Of a stretch of DNA of 64,000 nucleotides, positions 27,315-37,105 are shown in pieces. The DNA is from Ruminococcaceae bacterium UBA6353 (GTDB lineage: Bacteria; Bacillota; Clostridia; Oscillospirales; Acutalibacteraceae), in assembly GCA_002437905.1 (NCBI GenBank), contig DJRT01000010.1:47173-111172 (forward strand), written 5' to 3'. The notes below the pieces were generated by a model, which saw nothing but the letters and a program-made list of their open reading frames with translations, was not told the DNA's origin and did not search any database. Position numbers and translations under genes: made by a program. How positions within the stretch are numbered: position 1 is the stretch's first letter; every line of letters starts with the position of its first letter.

Positions 27315-30300
27315 ATGCTGCGACTGCTGATCGGCCGTTCCGGCAGCGGAAAAAGCCACTGGATCGCCGACCGGCTGGAGGCGCTGACCGCCGCCGGGCA
27401 GGAAAAGCTTTTTTTGCTGGTGCCGGAGCAAAGCTCTTTTGAAAACGAGCGGGCACTGCTGCAGCGCCTTGGCACCAGGCGTGCAGCCGGGGTGCAGGTG
27501 CTCAGCTTTACCCGGCTGGCAGACACCGTATTCCGGGAGGTCGGCGGCCTGTGCGGCGCCGCACCGGATGAGGGCACGCAGGCGCTGCGCATGAGCCAGG
27601 CGCTGGAACGGGCTGCCGCGGTGGCGACCGACTGCGGCGAACCGCTGCTGGGGGTCAGCCCCCGGCAGATCACCGACGCCGCCTATGTGCAGCAGCTTGT
27701 GGCACTGCGGGAGGAGCTGCGCCAGTGCGCCGTACCGGTGGAGGAGCTGGAGAAACTCAGCGAGGCGCTGACCGCCGCCGCCGGCGCCAGCAGCCTGCCG
27801 CAGCGCACACGGGATCTCTACCGCATCTTCGCCGCCTATGACGGATCCTCCATCGGGGATGGCGCAGACGCGCTGACCCGGCTGGCCGATAAGCTGCCGG
27901 ACAGCCGCCTGCCGGATGGCGCCACCGTGCTGGTGGATGGCTTCAAGGGCTTCACCGCACAGGAGCTGCGGGTGCTGGAACGGCTGCTGCCGCGGGTGGC
28001 GGAGCTGACCATCGCCCTTGGCAGCGATACCCCCGGCCGCTGCCTGCACTCCCACACCGACACCGCACGGGAATACACCCTGTTTTCCCCCGTGACCGAT
28101 ACGGTACAGCAGCTCTGCCGCCTGGCCGAACCGCATGGACTGACCTGGCAAATAGAACTGCTGACCGAAAACCGCCGCAGCACCGGTGCCCTGGCCGCGC
28201 TGGAGGCCGGGCTGTACGCCCCCTCGCCGGCGGTATACGACCGGCCGGCAGAGGCCGTTACGGTGACCCCCTGCACCGACACCTATGAAGCGTGTGCCTA
28301 TGTGGCCCGCAGCATCCGCCGGCTGCTGCGGCAGGAGGGCTACCGCTGCCGGGAGATCACCGTGGTTGCCCGCAATCTGACAGAATACCAGGGGCTATTG
28401 GAGGACGCGCTGGCACAGGAGGAAATCCCCTGTTTCACCGACGCCCGACAGGAGCTGCTGTGCGAACCGCTGGTGGTCTATGTACGCAGCGCCCTACGGC
28501 TGGCGGTGGGCGGCTGGCGTACCGAGGAGCTGCTGCGTCTGCTGAAGACCGACCTGACCCCGCTCTCCCCCGTGGAAACTGCCCGGCTGGAAAACTATGT
28601 GTATCTGTGGAGCATCGAGGGGGACGATTGGACAAGCCCCTTTACCGAAAATCCGGCCGGCCTGACCGCCGGTGTCACCGCGCAGACCGGCCGGGAGCTG
28701 AGCCTGCTGAACACCTGGCGGGAGGGGCTGATCGCCCCGCTGATGACGCTGCGGCAGGCGCTGCGCGGCACGCTGAACGGGCGGCAGTTCGCCATGGCAC
28801 TGTACCGCTATCTTACGGCGGACGAAGCACTGCCGGAGCGCATCGCCCGGCAGACCGCCCGGCTGGAAGAGCTGGCAGAGCCGCTGCTGGCCGCCCATGC
28901 CGCCCGCCTGTGGGACGAGCTGATCGGTATACTGGATCGCTTTGCGGATGTGCTGGGCGATCAGCCCATGCCGGCCGCCCGGCTGGAGGAGCTGTTCGGT
29001 ATGCTGGTGCAGATGATTGACATGGGACAAATTCCGCAGGGGCTGGACGCCGTTACGATCGGCAGCGCCGACCGCATCCGGTACACCAATCCGCGCGCCG
29101 TGTTCATCCTCGGCGCAAACGAAGGCGTATTTCCCGCCTACCCGGAGGAGGGCGGCCTGCTCAGTGAGGACGACCGCCGTCTGTGGGAGCAGCAGGGGGT
29201 GCGCCTTTCCGGCGATACCCTGAGCCGCTGCATCGAGGAACGGTACTATGCCTACGCAGCGGTCGCGGCCCCAAGCGAGCGGCTGACCGTAACCTACCTG
29301 ACCGGCGGCGATGCCGCCCCCTCACCGCTGGTGGAGCAGATCCGCCGTATTCTGCCCGCACACACGCGCGGCATGGCAGCCGCCCCGGACGGCAGCGATA
29401 TCGAATCGGCCGAGGAGGCCTTTCAGCGGCTGGCCGAGACAGCCGCCTGCCCGAACACCCTGCACGCCGGTCTGCAAGCAGTACTGGCCGGCCAGCCGGC
29501 CTTCGCCGGACGGCTGGCCGCTGTGCAGCGCAGCGCCGGACAGGCGCCATTCCGGTTGGAGCAGCCGGGCATTACCGCCGAACTGTTCGGCAGCGATATG
29601 TGCCTGTCCGCCAGCCAGACGGAAAAATTCTACGACTGCCATTTTGCCTATTTCTGCCGCTATGGCCTGCACATCCAGCCACGCCGCCCGGCGCGGGTGG
29701 ATGCCGCCGCCTTCGGCACGGTGGTGCACTATGTGATGGAAACGCTGCTGCCGGAGTATGTCGGTTGCGGCGGTGAGGGGGGGCTGATCGCCCGCCTGAA
29801 AGCCGATGACGAGGCCATGGCCGGCCACAGCGAGGCGGAGAAGGCTGCCGCCGAAAACGCCCTGCAGGCAGAACTGATGACCCGGCTGCGCGGCGATGTG
29901 CACCGGGTGGTCACCGCCTTTGTGGAGCAGCAGATGGGCGGCAGCGAACGCCGCTCCGGCCGCTTCCTGTACCAGCTGCAGCTGACCGAGCGCGCGGCCT
30001 GCAACATGCTGTGGCACACCATCATGGAATTGCGGCAAAGCCTGTTCACCCCCCGCGATTACGAGCTGAGCATCCTGCCCGACCCCGACAGCGGACAGGA
30101 CGGTGTGCTTTCCGTGCGTCTGCCCTATTCCGGCGGCCAGCTGCGGCTAACCGGCAAGGTGGATCGGGTGGATCTGTACATCCGCTTTGATGGCCAGGCG
30201 TTTGTGCGGGTGGTGGACTATAAGACCGGCAGCAAGACCTTTGACCTGAGTGAGCTGACCGCCGGGCTGAACACACAGATGCTGTTGTATCTCTTCATTA

Positions 30301-30815
30301 TCTGCGATAACAGCCGGCGGTATCTGGAGGGAAGCGGCCAGCTGCACCCGGCCGGTGTGCTGTACCACCCACTGTCCGATACGGTGGTAGAACGCAGCAC
30401 CCCGGATGCCCGGCAGGCACGCCTGCGATCCATGTGCATGAACGGGCTGGTGCTGGACGACCCGGCGGTTATCCATGCGATGGAGGAGCGCGCAGAAAGC
30501 GTTTTTATCCCCGCCAAGCTGGATAAGGCCGGCGCCCCGAAGGGCAATGTAATCACCCCCCGGCAGTTTGCCCTGCTGCGCGGAGTGGTGGAGCAGCTGC
30601 TTAGGAACATGGCTGAGCAGCTGGCTGCCGGCGATATCGCCGCGCTGCCACTTATCAATGAAAACCACGACCCCTGCCGCTACTGTGACTATCGGGTGGT
30701 CTGCTGCCGGGAGGACGAGGATCCCGCCCGGCCGCTGTGCAGCCGCAGCATGGCGGCGGTGCTGGAGGAACTGGAAGCCGCAGAGGACGCGCAGGAGGTG
30801 ACGGAAAATGGCTGA
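27315..30815 (+). CDS. addB: AddB subunit of the AddAB helicase-nuclease
   Basis: A 1166-residue protein of normal AddB length. AddAB processes double-strand ends for RecA-dependent repair and recognises Chi. The P-loop GRSGSGKS is at residues 6-13. The C-terminal nuclease has KVDRVD followed by VVDYKTGSK near 950-975. The Fe-S cluster cysteines fit one Cys in FYDCHFAYFC near 775 plus CRYCDYRVVCC near 1120. ATG 27315 gives the usual MLRLLIGRSGSGKS start; the GTG at 27306 is also preceded by AAAGGA. It overlaps addA by 8 bp. Confidence 0.95.
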   Translation: MLRLLIGRSGSGKSHWIADRLEALTAAGQEKLFLLVPEQSSFENERALLQRLGTRRAAGVQVLSFTRLADTVFREVGGLCGAAPDEGTQALRMSQALERAAAVATDCGEPLLGVSPRQITDAAYVQQLVALREELRQCAVPVEELEKLSEALTAAAGASSLPQRTRDLYRIFAAYDGSSIGDGADALTRLADKLPDSRLPDGATVLVDGFKGFTAQELRVLERLLPRVAELTIALGSDTPGRCLHSHTDTAREYTLFSPVTDTVQQLCRLAEPHGLTWQIELLTENRRSTGALAALEAGLYAPSPAVYDRPAEAVTVTPCTDTYEACAYVARSIRRLLRQEGYRCREITVVARNLTEYQGLLEDALAQEEIPCFTDARQELLCEPLVVYVRSALRLAVGGWRTEELLRLLKTDLTPLSPVETARLENYVYLWSIEGDDWTSPFTENPAGLTAGVTAQTGRELSLLNTWREGLIAPLMTLRQALRGTLNGRQFAMALYRYLTADEALPERIARQTARLEELAEPLLAAHAARLWDELIGILDRFADVLGDQPMPAARLEELFGMLVQMIDMGQIPQGLDAVTIGSADRIRYTNPRAVFILGANEGVFPAYPEEGGLLSEDDRRLWEQQGVRLSGDTLSRCIEERYYAYAAVAAPSERLTVTYLTGGDAAPSPLVEQIRRILPAHTRGMAAAPDGSDIESAEEAFQRLAETAACPNTLHAGLQAVLAGQPAFAGRLAAVQRSAGQAPFRLEQPGITAELFGSDMCLSASQTEKFYDCHFAYFCRYGLHIQPRRPARVDAAAFGTVVHYVMETLLPEYVGCGGEGGLIARLKADDEAMAGHSEAEKAAAENALQAELMTRLRGDVHRVVTAFVEQQMGGSERRSGRFLYQLQLTERAACNMLWHTIMELRQSLFTPRDYELSILPDPDSGQDGVLSVRLPYSGGQLRLTGKVDRVDLYIRFDGQAFVRVVDYKTGSKTFDLSELTAGLNTQMLLYLFIICDNSRRYLEGSGQLHPAGVLYHPLSDTVVERSTPDARQARLRSMCMNGLVLDDPAVIHAMEERAESVFIPAKLDKAGAPKGNVITPRQFALLRGVVEQLLRNMAEQLAAGDIAALPLINENHDPCRYCDYRVVCCREDEDPARPLCSRSMAAVLEELEAAEDAQEVTENG

Positions 30816-33800
30816 GCGCCGATGGACAGACCGGCAGAAGCAGAGCATTGAGGCCCGCGGCGGCACCCTGCTGATCTCCGCCGCCGCCGGCTCCGGCAAG
30901 ACCGCCGTGCTGGTGGAGCGGGTCATCCGCCGCATCACCGATCCCGCCGATCCGGTGGATGTGGACCGCCTACTGATTGTCACCTTTACCCGCGCTGCCG
31001 CCGCCGAAATGCAGCAGCGCCTTTCGGCTGCCCTGGCGGCCAAAATGGCCGATGACCCCGCCAACACCCTGTATCAGCGGCAGCAGATGCTATTGCCGCG
31101 CGCCCATATCTCCACCGTGCACGGCTTCTGCGCCGCGCTGCTGCGGGAGCAGGCCGGTGCAATCGGCCTGCCGCCACGCTTCCGCGTGGCCGAGGAGGCC
31201 GAGACCGCACTGCTGAGCAGTGAGGCACTGGATACGGTGCTGGAGCAAAGCTACCGTGCGCAGGATCCCGCCTTTCTGGCACTGGCCGCCCAGCTGGGCG
31301 GCGGGCGCAGCGATGACGGGCTGCGGAGCGCCGTGCTGGAGGCATACGGATTCATGCAGGCACAGCCCTTTCCGCAGGCGTGGCTACGGGAGCAGCTGGA
31401 TGCCTACACCGCTGTGCAGCCGCTGGAGAATACCCGCTGGATGCCGCCGCTGCGGCAGGAGCTGCAATACATTCTGGAGGGCTGCTGCCAGCTTGCCGAC
31501 CGGTGCTGCGCCCTTGCCGCCCGCGACGGTCTGGAAGCCTATGCCGACGCCCTGGCGGTGGACGCCAAGGCTGCGCAAAATCTATCGGCCCTTGCCGCTG
31601 CTGACACCGGCTATGATGCCCTGCAGCAGGCCGTGTGCGCCGCCTCGCTGACCCGGCTGCCGCCGGTACGCAGCAAGGACGCCGCCGTGATCGAGGACAA
31701 AGAGCAGATCAAGGCACTGCGGGACCGCATAAAGAAAAAGCTGGAACGGGCCAAAAAGCTTTTCTGCGGCAGCGAGGCGGAGTGCCGGGCGGATCTGGCC
31801 GCCATGGCGCCGGTCGTGGACGCGCTGGGCGGGCTTGTGACCCGCTATACCGAGGAATTTACCCGCCGCAAGCGGCAGAAAAAACTGCTGGACTATAACG
31901 ATCTGGAGCACGAAAGCCTGCGCCTGCTGCTGGACGGCGAAAGCGGCCGTCCCACCCCGCTGGCCGAGGAGCTTTCCGGCCGTTTTGCCGAGATCATGGT
32001 GGATGAATACCAGGACACCAATGCCGCGCAGGACGCGCTGTTCCGGGCACTTTCCCGGCAGGAAAGCAACCTGTTCATGGTAGGAGATGTCAAACAAAGC
32101 ATCTATGGCTTCCGGCAGGCAATGCCCACCATTTTCACCGCCCGCCGCGATCACTATACGGAATACGATGCCGTGCACCCCGCCTTCCCTGCTGCCATCA
32201 CGCTGGGCAATAATTTCCGCAGCCGGGAAACCGTAACCGATACGGTCAATTTCCTATTCCGCCAGCTGATGCACCGCTCCCTCGGCGGGGTAGAATACGA
32301 CGAACGGGAGGCCCTGGTCTGCTCGGCGGACTACCCACCGGCCGAAGGCCGGGAAACCGAGTGGCTGCTGCTGGATGAGGCATCCGCTGCCGGCGATGTG
32401 CCGGAGCCGGCCGTGGCCGAGGCCCGTGCCATTGGCCGACGCATCCGCGAACTGATGGACACCATGACCATTAAGGGCGAGGACGGCGAACGCCCGCTGC
32501 GCTACGGCGATATTGGTATTCTGCTGCGCGCCCGCACCAAAGCCAATATCTTTATCCGGGAGCTTGGCCTCATGGGAATCCCGGTCGGCGCCGACAGCAG
32601 CAGCGCCTTTCTCACCACCCCGGAGATCGCCACGGCACTCTCGCTGCTGCGGGTGATCGACAACCCCCTGCGGGAGGTCGAGCTGACCGCCCTGCTGCTC
32701 TCCCCGCTGGGCGGCTTCACAGCAGACGACTGTGCCCGCATCCGCCTGGACGGCGGCAAGGAGCTGAGCCTGTTTGCTGCCCTGCAGGTCAAGGCTGACG
32801 CAACCCCACAGCCAGGAGAGCCGGACGCCCTGCAAGCCCGCTGCGGCCGGCTGCTGCAGCTGCTGCGGCGGGCGCGCACACTGGCAGTCACGCTGCCGGT
32901 TGACCGCCTGCTGGAACGGCTGTACCGGGATACCGGTCTTCTGGCCGTGTTCGCCGCCCGGCCGGGCGGCCGGCAGCGGGTGGCCAACCTGCACCAGCTT
33001 GACCGGCTGGCACGCAGCTTTGAGCAGGGGGAATTCCGCGGACTATCTGCCTTTGTGCGCTATATTGACCGGCTGCAGGAGCAAAAGCGCGACCTGCCGG
33101 CCGGCAGCGCCCTGCACCCGGACGGCGTGCGGCTGATGACCGTGCACAATTCCAAGGGACTGGAATTCCCGGTGGTCTTTTTGGCGCGGCTGAGCGGCAA
33201 AATGAACGCCGATGACACCCGCCGCCGGCTGCTGTTCCACCAGCAGGCAGGCATCGGTCTGTGCCTGCGGGACGAGGATGCCGGAGAGAAGCATCGCACC
33301 CTCCCCTTTGCCGCCGTGCTCTCCGCCCGGCAGCAGGACAGCCGTGCCGAGGAACTGCGCGTATGGTATGTGGCTATGACCCGCGCACGGGAAAAGCTGT
33401 GCTGCGTGATCAGCAGCCGGGATCTGCGCAGGCAGCTTGCCGGGCTGGAGGAACAGCTGACGCCGGCGCGGGAAATACCGCCGGAGGCACTGCTGTCCGC
33501 CGCCGCGCCGGCCGATTGGTTTCTGCTGGCTGCGCTGCGGCATCCCTCTTTTGCCGCGCTGCGGCAGCACCCGGAGCACACCGCCACCCTGGCAGCCGCG
33601 CAGCCATTCCGGCTGGTATTCATTGATCCCTCCGCCGATACGGAAGCTGTCGAGGCAGCCGCTCCCCCCACCCCCACAGCAGACAGCGCCTTTGTGGCCG
33701 CCCTGCGCGAACGGCTGGCCTACCGCTATCCTCACGCCGCACTGGCCGCCGTGCCGGCCAAGCTGGCCGCCTCGCAGCTTTCGCATGAAGCCATGAGCCG

Positions 33801-34356
33801 ACAGCACATCGCCGCCGCACGCCCGGCATTTCTGCAGCAGGAGGGGCTGACCGCCGCCCAAAAAGGGACGGCGCTGCATACCTTCATGCAGTTTGCCGAT
33901 TTCACACAGGCGGCGGCCGATCCGGCCGCCGAGGCCGAGCGGCTGGCCGCCGCCGGATTTCTCACCGCGCGGCAGGCCGAGGTGCTGCCACTGGACAAGC
34001 TGCGCCGCTTTTTCGCCGACCCGCTGTTCGCCCGCATGAAGGCCTCGCCGGATTGCCGGCGGGAATACCATTTCTTTGTGCAGGTGCCGGCTAAGGCCGT
34101 CGCCCCGGAGGCCGGGGAGACGGAGGAACAGGTGGTGGTACAGGGCATCGCCGATTGCGTTTTCCGGGAGGGAGACGGGCTGGTGCTGCTGGACTATAAG
34201 ACCGACCGCGTTTCCTCCCCGCAGGAGCTGGCAGACCGTTACCGTTCGCAGCTGTATTTTTACCGGCAGGCACTGGAGCCGCTTTTCGGGCTGCCGGTAA
34301 CGCAAGCGGTGCTGTACAGCTTCCATCTCGGCACCACCGTGCCGGTAACACTTTGA
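30808..34356 (+). CDS. addA: AddA subunit of the AddAB helicase-nuclease
   Basis: A 1182-residue UvrD-like helicase plus RecB-type nuclease. Walker A AAAGSGKTAVL is at about 22-32, Walker B/DEYQDTN near 395, VGDVKQSIYGFRQA near 425, and helicase motifs SKGLEFPVVF near 780 and YVAMTRAREKL near 855. The nuclease motif GIAD...LLDYKTDR is near 1115-1135. ATG 30808 is inside the end of addB, with GGAGGTGA upstream, so the subunits are coupled. Confidence 0.96.
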   Translation: MAERRWTDRQKQSIEARGGTLLISAAAGSGKTAVLVERVIRRITDPADPVDVDRLLIVTFTRAAAAEMQQRLSAALAAKMADDPANTLYQRQQMLLPRAHISTVHGFCAALLREQAGAIGLPPRFRVAEEAETALLSSEALDTVLEQSYRAQDPAFLALAAQLGGGRSDDGLRSAVLEAYGFMQAQPFPQAWLREQLDAYTAVQPLENTRWMPPLRQELQYILEGCCQLADRCCALAARDGLEAYADALAVDAKAAQNLSALAAADTGYDALQQAVCAASLTRLPPVRSKDAAVIEDKEQIKALRDRIKKKLERAKKLFCGSEAECRADLAAMAPVVDALGGLVTRYTEEFTRRKRQKKLLDYNDLEHESLRLLLDGESGRPTPLAEELSGRFAEIMVDEYQDTNAAQDALFRALSRQESNLFMVGDVKQSIYGFRQAMPTIFTARRDHYTEYDAVHPAFPAAITLGNNFRSRETVTDTVNFLFRQLMHRSLGGVEYDEREALVCSADYPPAEGRETEWLLLDEASAAGDVPEPAVAEARAIGRRIRELMDTMTIKGEDGERPLRYGDIGILLRARTKANIFIRELGLMGIPVGADSSSAFLTTPEIATALSLLRVIDNPLREVELTALLLSPLGGFTADDCARIRLDGGKELSLFAALQVKADATPQPGEPDALQARCGRLLQLLRRARTLAVTLPVDRLLERLYRDTGLLAVFAARPGGRQRVANLHQLDRLARSFEQGEFRGLSAFVRYIDRLQEQKRDLPAGSALHPDGVRLMTVHNSKGLEFPVVFLARLSGKMNADDTRRRLLFHQQAGIGLCLRDEDAGEKHRTLPFAAVLSARQQDSRAEELRVWYVAMTRAREKLCCVISSRDLRRQLAGLEEQLTPAREIPPEALLSAAAPADWFLLAALRHPSFAALRQHPEHTATLAAAQPFRLVFIDPSADTEAVEAAAPPTPTADSAFVAALRERLAYRYPHAALAAVPAKLAASQLSHEAMSRQHIAAARPAFLQQEGLTAAQKGTALHTFMQFADFTQAAADPAAEAERLAAAGFLTARQAEVLPLDKLRRFFADPLFARMKASPDCRREYHFFVQVPAKAVAPEAGETEEQVVVQGIADCVFREGDGLVLLDYKTDRVSSPQELADRYRSQLYFYRQALEPLFGLPVTQAVLYSFHLGTTVPVTL

Positions 34357-34376
34357 TTATATGAGGGAACTGAAAC

Positions 34377-35561
34377 ATGACAGAACAACTGGAGACCGCC
34401 CGTCTGACCATCCGGCCGATGCCTGCGACGGCGCTGGCCGGGCTGCGTGACCGCTATGCCGCAGAGGATCCGGAGCTGAGCGAGGCCTATGCCGCTATGC
34501 TGGCCGGCTGCACTGCGCAGCCGCAGCAGGCGCTCTGGTACACCGCCTGGGATATCCGTCTGCGTGCCACCGGGGAGTCCATCGGTGACCTTGGCTTCAA
34601 AGGGCTGCCGGAGCATGGCCGGCCGGAGATCGGCTATGGCCTCCTGCCGCCGCACCACGGAAAAGGCTACGCCACCGAGGCGGTGGAGGCTCTGTGCCGC
34701 TGGGCGCTCAGCCAGACCGGCGTGACCGCTGTGGAGGCCGAAACAACGCCGGACAACGCGGCCTCCCAGCGGGTATTGGAAAAGGTCGGCTTTTTCCCCT
34801 GCGGCATCACCGGCGAAGAGGGGCCACGCTTTCTGCTGCCGGCGGTAACCGAAGCCCACCGGATCGGCCCCATGCCAGCCATCGTCTACGGCGCCGCAGC
34901 TGACCGGGTGTTTCTATTCATCCACGGACAGTACGGAAACAAAGAAGAGGCGGCACGCTTTGCGGCCGTCGCCATTCCCCGCGGCTGGCAGGTGCTCAGC
35001 GTCGACCTGCCGGAGCACGGTGAGCGCCGGGACGCCTCGCGGCTGCTGCCGTGGGTGGTGCTGCCGGAGCTGCAGGCCGTGCTGCGCAATGCCCGCACCC
35101 GCTGGCCGCACATCGCCGTGCGCGCCAACAGCATCGGCGCCTGGTTCTCGCTGCTGGCATTTGCCGGCGCCGCCGACCAGCGGCCGATCGAGCGCTGCCT
35201 GCTGGTTTCCCCCCTGACCGATATGGAGGCCATGATCCGCTGCATGATGGCACAGGCCGGCGTGACCGAGCAACAGCTGGTACAGGCAGAAGAGATCCCC
35301 ACCGCCACCGGGCAAATCCTCTCGGCCGCATACCTGCGCTGGGCGCAGGCGCACCCCGTGCGGGCGCTGTGCCCCGATACCGCCATCCTCTGCGCTGGGG
35401 AAGATGCTGTTCTGCCGCCGCACGCGCTGGAGCGCTTTGTGCAGGAGAACGGCTGCCGCCGGACGGTCATGCCAAACGGTGAGCACTGGTTCCATACGCC
35501 GGAACAGCTGGCTTTCCAGTGCCGCTTTGAGGCCGCCGAACTGGATCGGCAAACCATCTGA
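34377..35561 (+). CDS. GNAT acetyltransferase fused to an alpha/beta-hydrolase
   Basis: A single 394-residue frame with two enzymes. Residues 5-165 are a RimJ/RimL-like GNAT domain (ETARLTIRPM, IGYGLLPPHHGKGYATEAV as the acetyl-CoA loop, and TTPDNAASQRVLEKVGF). Residues about 170-394 are an alpha/beta-hydrolase: LFIHGQYGNKEE near 181 (oxyanion), ANSIGAW near 250 (nucleophile elbow, Ser in the place of GxSxG), Asp near 342 and NGEHWFH near 370 (His). The two halves could acetylate and deacylate the same target; this is inference. It follows addA by 20 bp. Confidence 0.82.
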   Translation: MTEQLETARLTIRPMPATALAGLRDRYAAEDPELSEAYAAMLAGCTAQPQQALWYTAWDIRLRATGESIGDLGFKGLPEHGRPEIGYGLLPPHHGKGYATEAVEALCRWALSQTGVTAVEAETTPDNAASQRVLEKVGFFPCGITGEEGPRFLLPAVTEAHRIGPMPAIVYGAAADRVFLFIHGQYGNKEEAARFAAVAIPRGWQVLSVDLPEHGERRDASRLLPWVVLPELQAVLRNARTRWPHIAVRANSIGAWFSLLAFAGAADQRPIERCLLVSPLTDMEAMIRCMMAQAGVTEQQLVQAEEIPTATGQILSAAYLRWAQAHPVRALCPDTAILCAGEDAVLPPHALERFVQENGCRRTVMPNGEHWFHTPEQLAFQCRFEAAELDRQTI

Positions 35562-35582
35562 AACCGAAAGGAGCCCCGACCC

Positions 35583-35897
35583 ATGGCCACCTCTGTCGAT
35601 TACATCACCTTTGTCTGTGAGCAGCTTGCCCCCTTCGGCGCCATCCGCTCCCGCCGGATGTTCGGGGAGTATATCGTCTACCTGCAGGATAAGCCGATCC
35701 TGTCGGTGTGCGATAATACCGTCTTTGTCAAAATGCTGCCACAGCTGCAGCCGCTGATGGCGGGAGCCGACTGCGGTTTCCCCTACCCGGGAGCCAAGGA
35801 GCACTATATCCTGGATATTGAGGATAGCAACCGGCTGCAGGCTGTGATCCCTCTGTTGGAAAAACTCACCCCACAGCCAAAGTCCCGCAAAAAATGA
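35583..35897 (+). CDS. TfoX/Sxy N-terminal domain protein
   Basis: A 104-residue protein. SRRMFGEYIVYLQDKPILSV near residues 24-43 is the hallmark of the TfoX N-terminal domain. It lacks the C-terminal domain that full competence regulators carry. Such single-domain proteins are common in Clostridia and their role is unknown. It starts 21 bp after the GNAT-hydrolase gene with AAAGGAG upstream, and is the last gene before a strong terminator. Confidence 0.85.
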   Translation: MATSVDYITFVCEQLAPFGAIRSRRMFGEYIVYLQDKPILSVCDNTVFVKMLPQLQPLMAGADCGFPYPGAKEHYILDIEDSNRLQAVIPLLEKLTPQPKSRKK

Positions 35898-35900
35898 CAC

Positions 35901-35938
35901 AACCTCCCCCGGTGCCCTTAGCACCGGGGGAGGTTTCG
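35901..35938. terminator. Strong terminator after the TfoX gene
   Basis: A 15-bp perfect stem (35901-35915 with 35921-35935) and 5-nt loop. A short T run follows on both strands, so it can serve the leftward small ORF region as well. Confidence 0.9.
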
Positions 35939-35939
35939 C

Positions 35940-36137
35940 TCATTGGCGCTTTGCCCGGATACGGTGCCCTTCCTGCAGGGCAGCAAAGCCGGCCACCGCG
36001 CAAACAGCCACTGCGGAGATCTCCAGCGGCAGAAAAGGCCCGGTCAGCGGCTGCAGAAACAGCAGCACCCCCGCTGCAACCAACCGGGTTGCTGTGAGCA
36101 GGTTGGCCGCCTGCAGCCAAAGCCCTCCCCGTCTCAT
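35940..36137 (-). CDS. Small membrane protein, possibly a remnant of a CDP-alcohol phosphatidyltransferase
   Basis: 65 residues from ATG 36137 (GTG 36143 also possible). Two hydrophobic helices (LTATRLVAAGVLLFLQPL and LPLEISAVAVCAVAGFAAL) are followed by a basic end, QEGHRIRAKRQ. By eye the C-terminal FAALQEGH..R resembles the end of clostridial CDP-alcohol phosphatidyltransferases, but the catalytic D-x2-D-G motif is absent. Either a real small protein or a degraded gene end. GAAGAGGG precedes the start. Confidence 0.4.
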   Translation of the reverse strand: MRRGGLWLQAANLLTATRLVAAGVLLFLQPLTGPFLPLEISAVAVCAVAGFAALQEGHRIRAKRQ

Positions 36138-36204
36138 CCGCACCCTCTTCCCGCCATCCTACGGCCGGCAGCGCCCGTTCACAAAAAGTTTTTATTTTCC
36201 CCTC

Positions 36205-36235
36205 TTGACTTGGAGCAAACTCCAGGTTGTACAAT
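36205..36235 (+). promoter_or_regulatory. MerR-type promoter with 19-bp spacer and dyad operator
   Basis: TTGACT (36205-36210), a 19-bp spacer and TACAAT (36230-36235). The over-long spacer holds the dyad CTTGGAGCAAACTCCAGG (36209-36226). This is the layout of promoters activated by MerR-family proteins of the NmlR/AdhR type, whose sites read CTTGGAG...CTCCAAG. It drives the cupin/CMD/flavodoxin operon. No MerR gene is found in the window. Confidence 0.85.
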
Positions 36236-36315
36236 AAAGCCGTGCCTGCCGCACAGCGGCTGCACGGGCACAGCATAACACAGAAGAAAAAAACTGTCAA
36301 TCGGGAGGAAATGCT

Positions 36316-36750
36316 ATGGATACCTGTTTGTCTGCCGAGAACTTTACCCGGCAAAACATCTTCGGCAAGGGAGAAGAAAATACCGCCTACGCTGCGTACT
36401 TTACCGGCCAGTCTTATCTCAATCCGCTGACCGGGCCGCAGGACGGACTGCACATGGCCAATGTGACCTTTGAGCCGGGCTGTCGGAACAACTGGCACAT
36501 TCATCACGCCACCGCCGGCGGCGGACAGATCCTGCTCTGCACGGCCGGCGAGGGCTGGTATCAGGAGGCCGGCAAGCCGGCCGTCAGCCTGACCCCCGGC
36601 ACGGTGATCGTCATTCCGGCCAATGTTTCCCACTGGCACGGAGCCAAAAAGGACTGCTGGTTCTCCCACATCGCCGTGGAGGTGCCCGGCGAGGACTGCC
36701 ACACCGCCTGGGGGCTGCCGGTAGCCGATGAGGAATACGCTGCACTGTAA
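36316..36750 (+). CDS. Cupin-domain protein
   Basis: A 144-residue small cupin. NNWHIHHATAGGGQILL near residues 57-73 supplies the HxH metal ligands, and PGTVIVIPANVSHWHGA near 95-111 the later His. First gene of a three-gene operon. Cupins of this type pair with carboxymuconolactone decarboxylase-like proteins in quinone, aldehyde or electrophile response operons. AATCGGGAGGAAATGCT lies before the ATG. Confidence 0.88.
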   Translation: MDTCLSAENFTRQNIFGKGEENTAYAAYFTGQSYLNPLTGPQDGLHMANVTFEPGCRNNWHIHHATAGGGQILLCTAGEGWYQEAGKPAVSLTPGTVIVIPANVSHWHGAKKDCWFSHIAVEVPGEDCHTAWGLPVADEEYAAL

Positions 36751-36772
36751 AACATAAAGGAGGAAAATATCC

Positions 36773-37105
36773 ATGGAAAAGCAAACAGCCGGCCATGAGG
36801 CCCTGGGCAGCTTTGCCCCGCAGTTTGCCCATCTGAATGATGATGTTCTGTTCGGCGAGGTATGGTCGCGGGAAGCACAGCTTTCCCCGCGCGACCGCAG
36901 CCTCATCACCGTGGCCGCACTGATGTCCGGCGGCATTCTGGACAGCTCCCTGCGCTACCACATCCAGCACGCCAAAGAAAACGGCGTCACGCAGCAGGAA
37001 ATGACAGAGGCACTGACGCAGCTGGCCTTTTACGCCGGCTGGCCAAAGGCATGGGCGGCATTCCGTATGGCAAAGGAGGTCTATGCGGAGGACGAAAAGG
37101 CATGA
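36773..37105 (+). CDS. Carboxymuconolactone decarboxylase family protein
   Basis: A 110-residue all-helical protein (RSLITVAALMSGGILDSSLRYH, then QLAFYAGWPKAWAAF). It has no CxxC, so it is not a classical AhpD peroxidase. It follows the cupin by 22 bp with AAAGGAGGA upstream and overlaps the flavodoxin gene by 4 bp (ATGA). Likely role, from context, is detoxification of reactive carbonyls or quinones. Confidence 0.88.
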   Translation: MEKQTAGHEALGSFAPQFAHLNDDVLFGEVWSREAQLSPRDRSLITVAALMSGGILDSSLRYHIQHAKENGVTQQEMTEALTQLAFYAGWPKAWAAFRMAKEVYAEDEKA

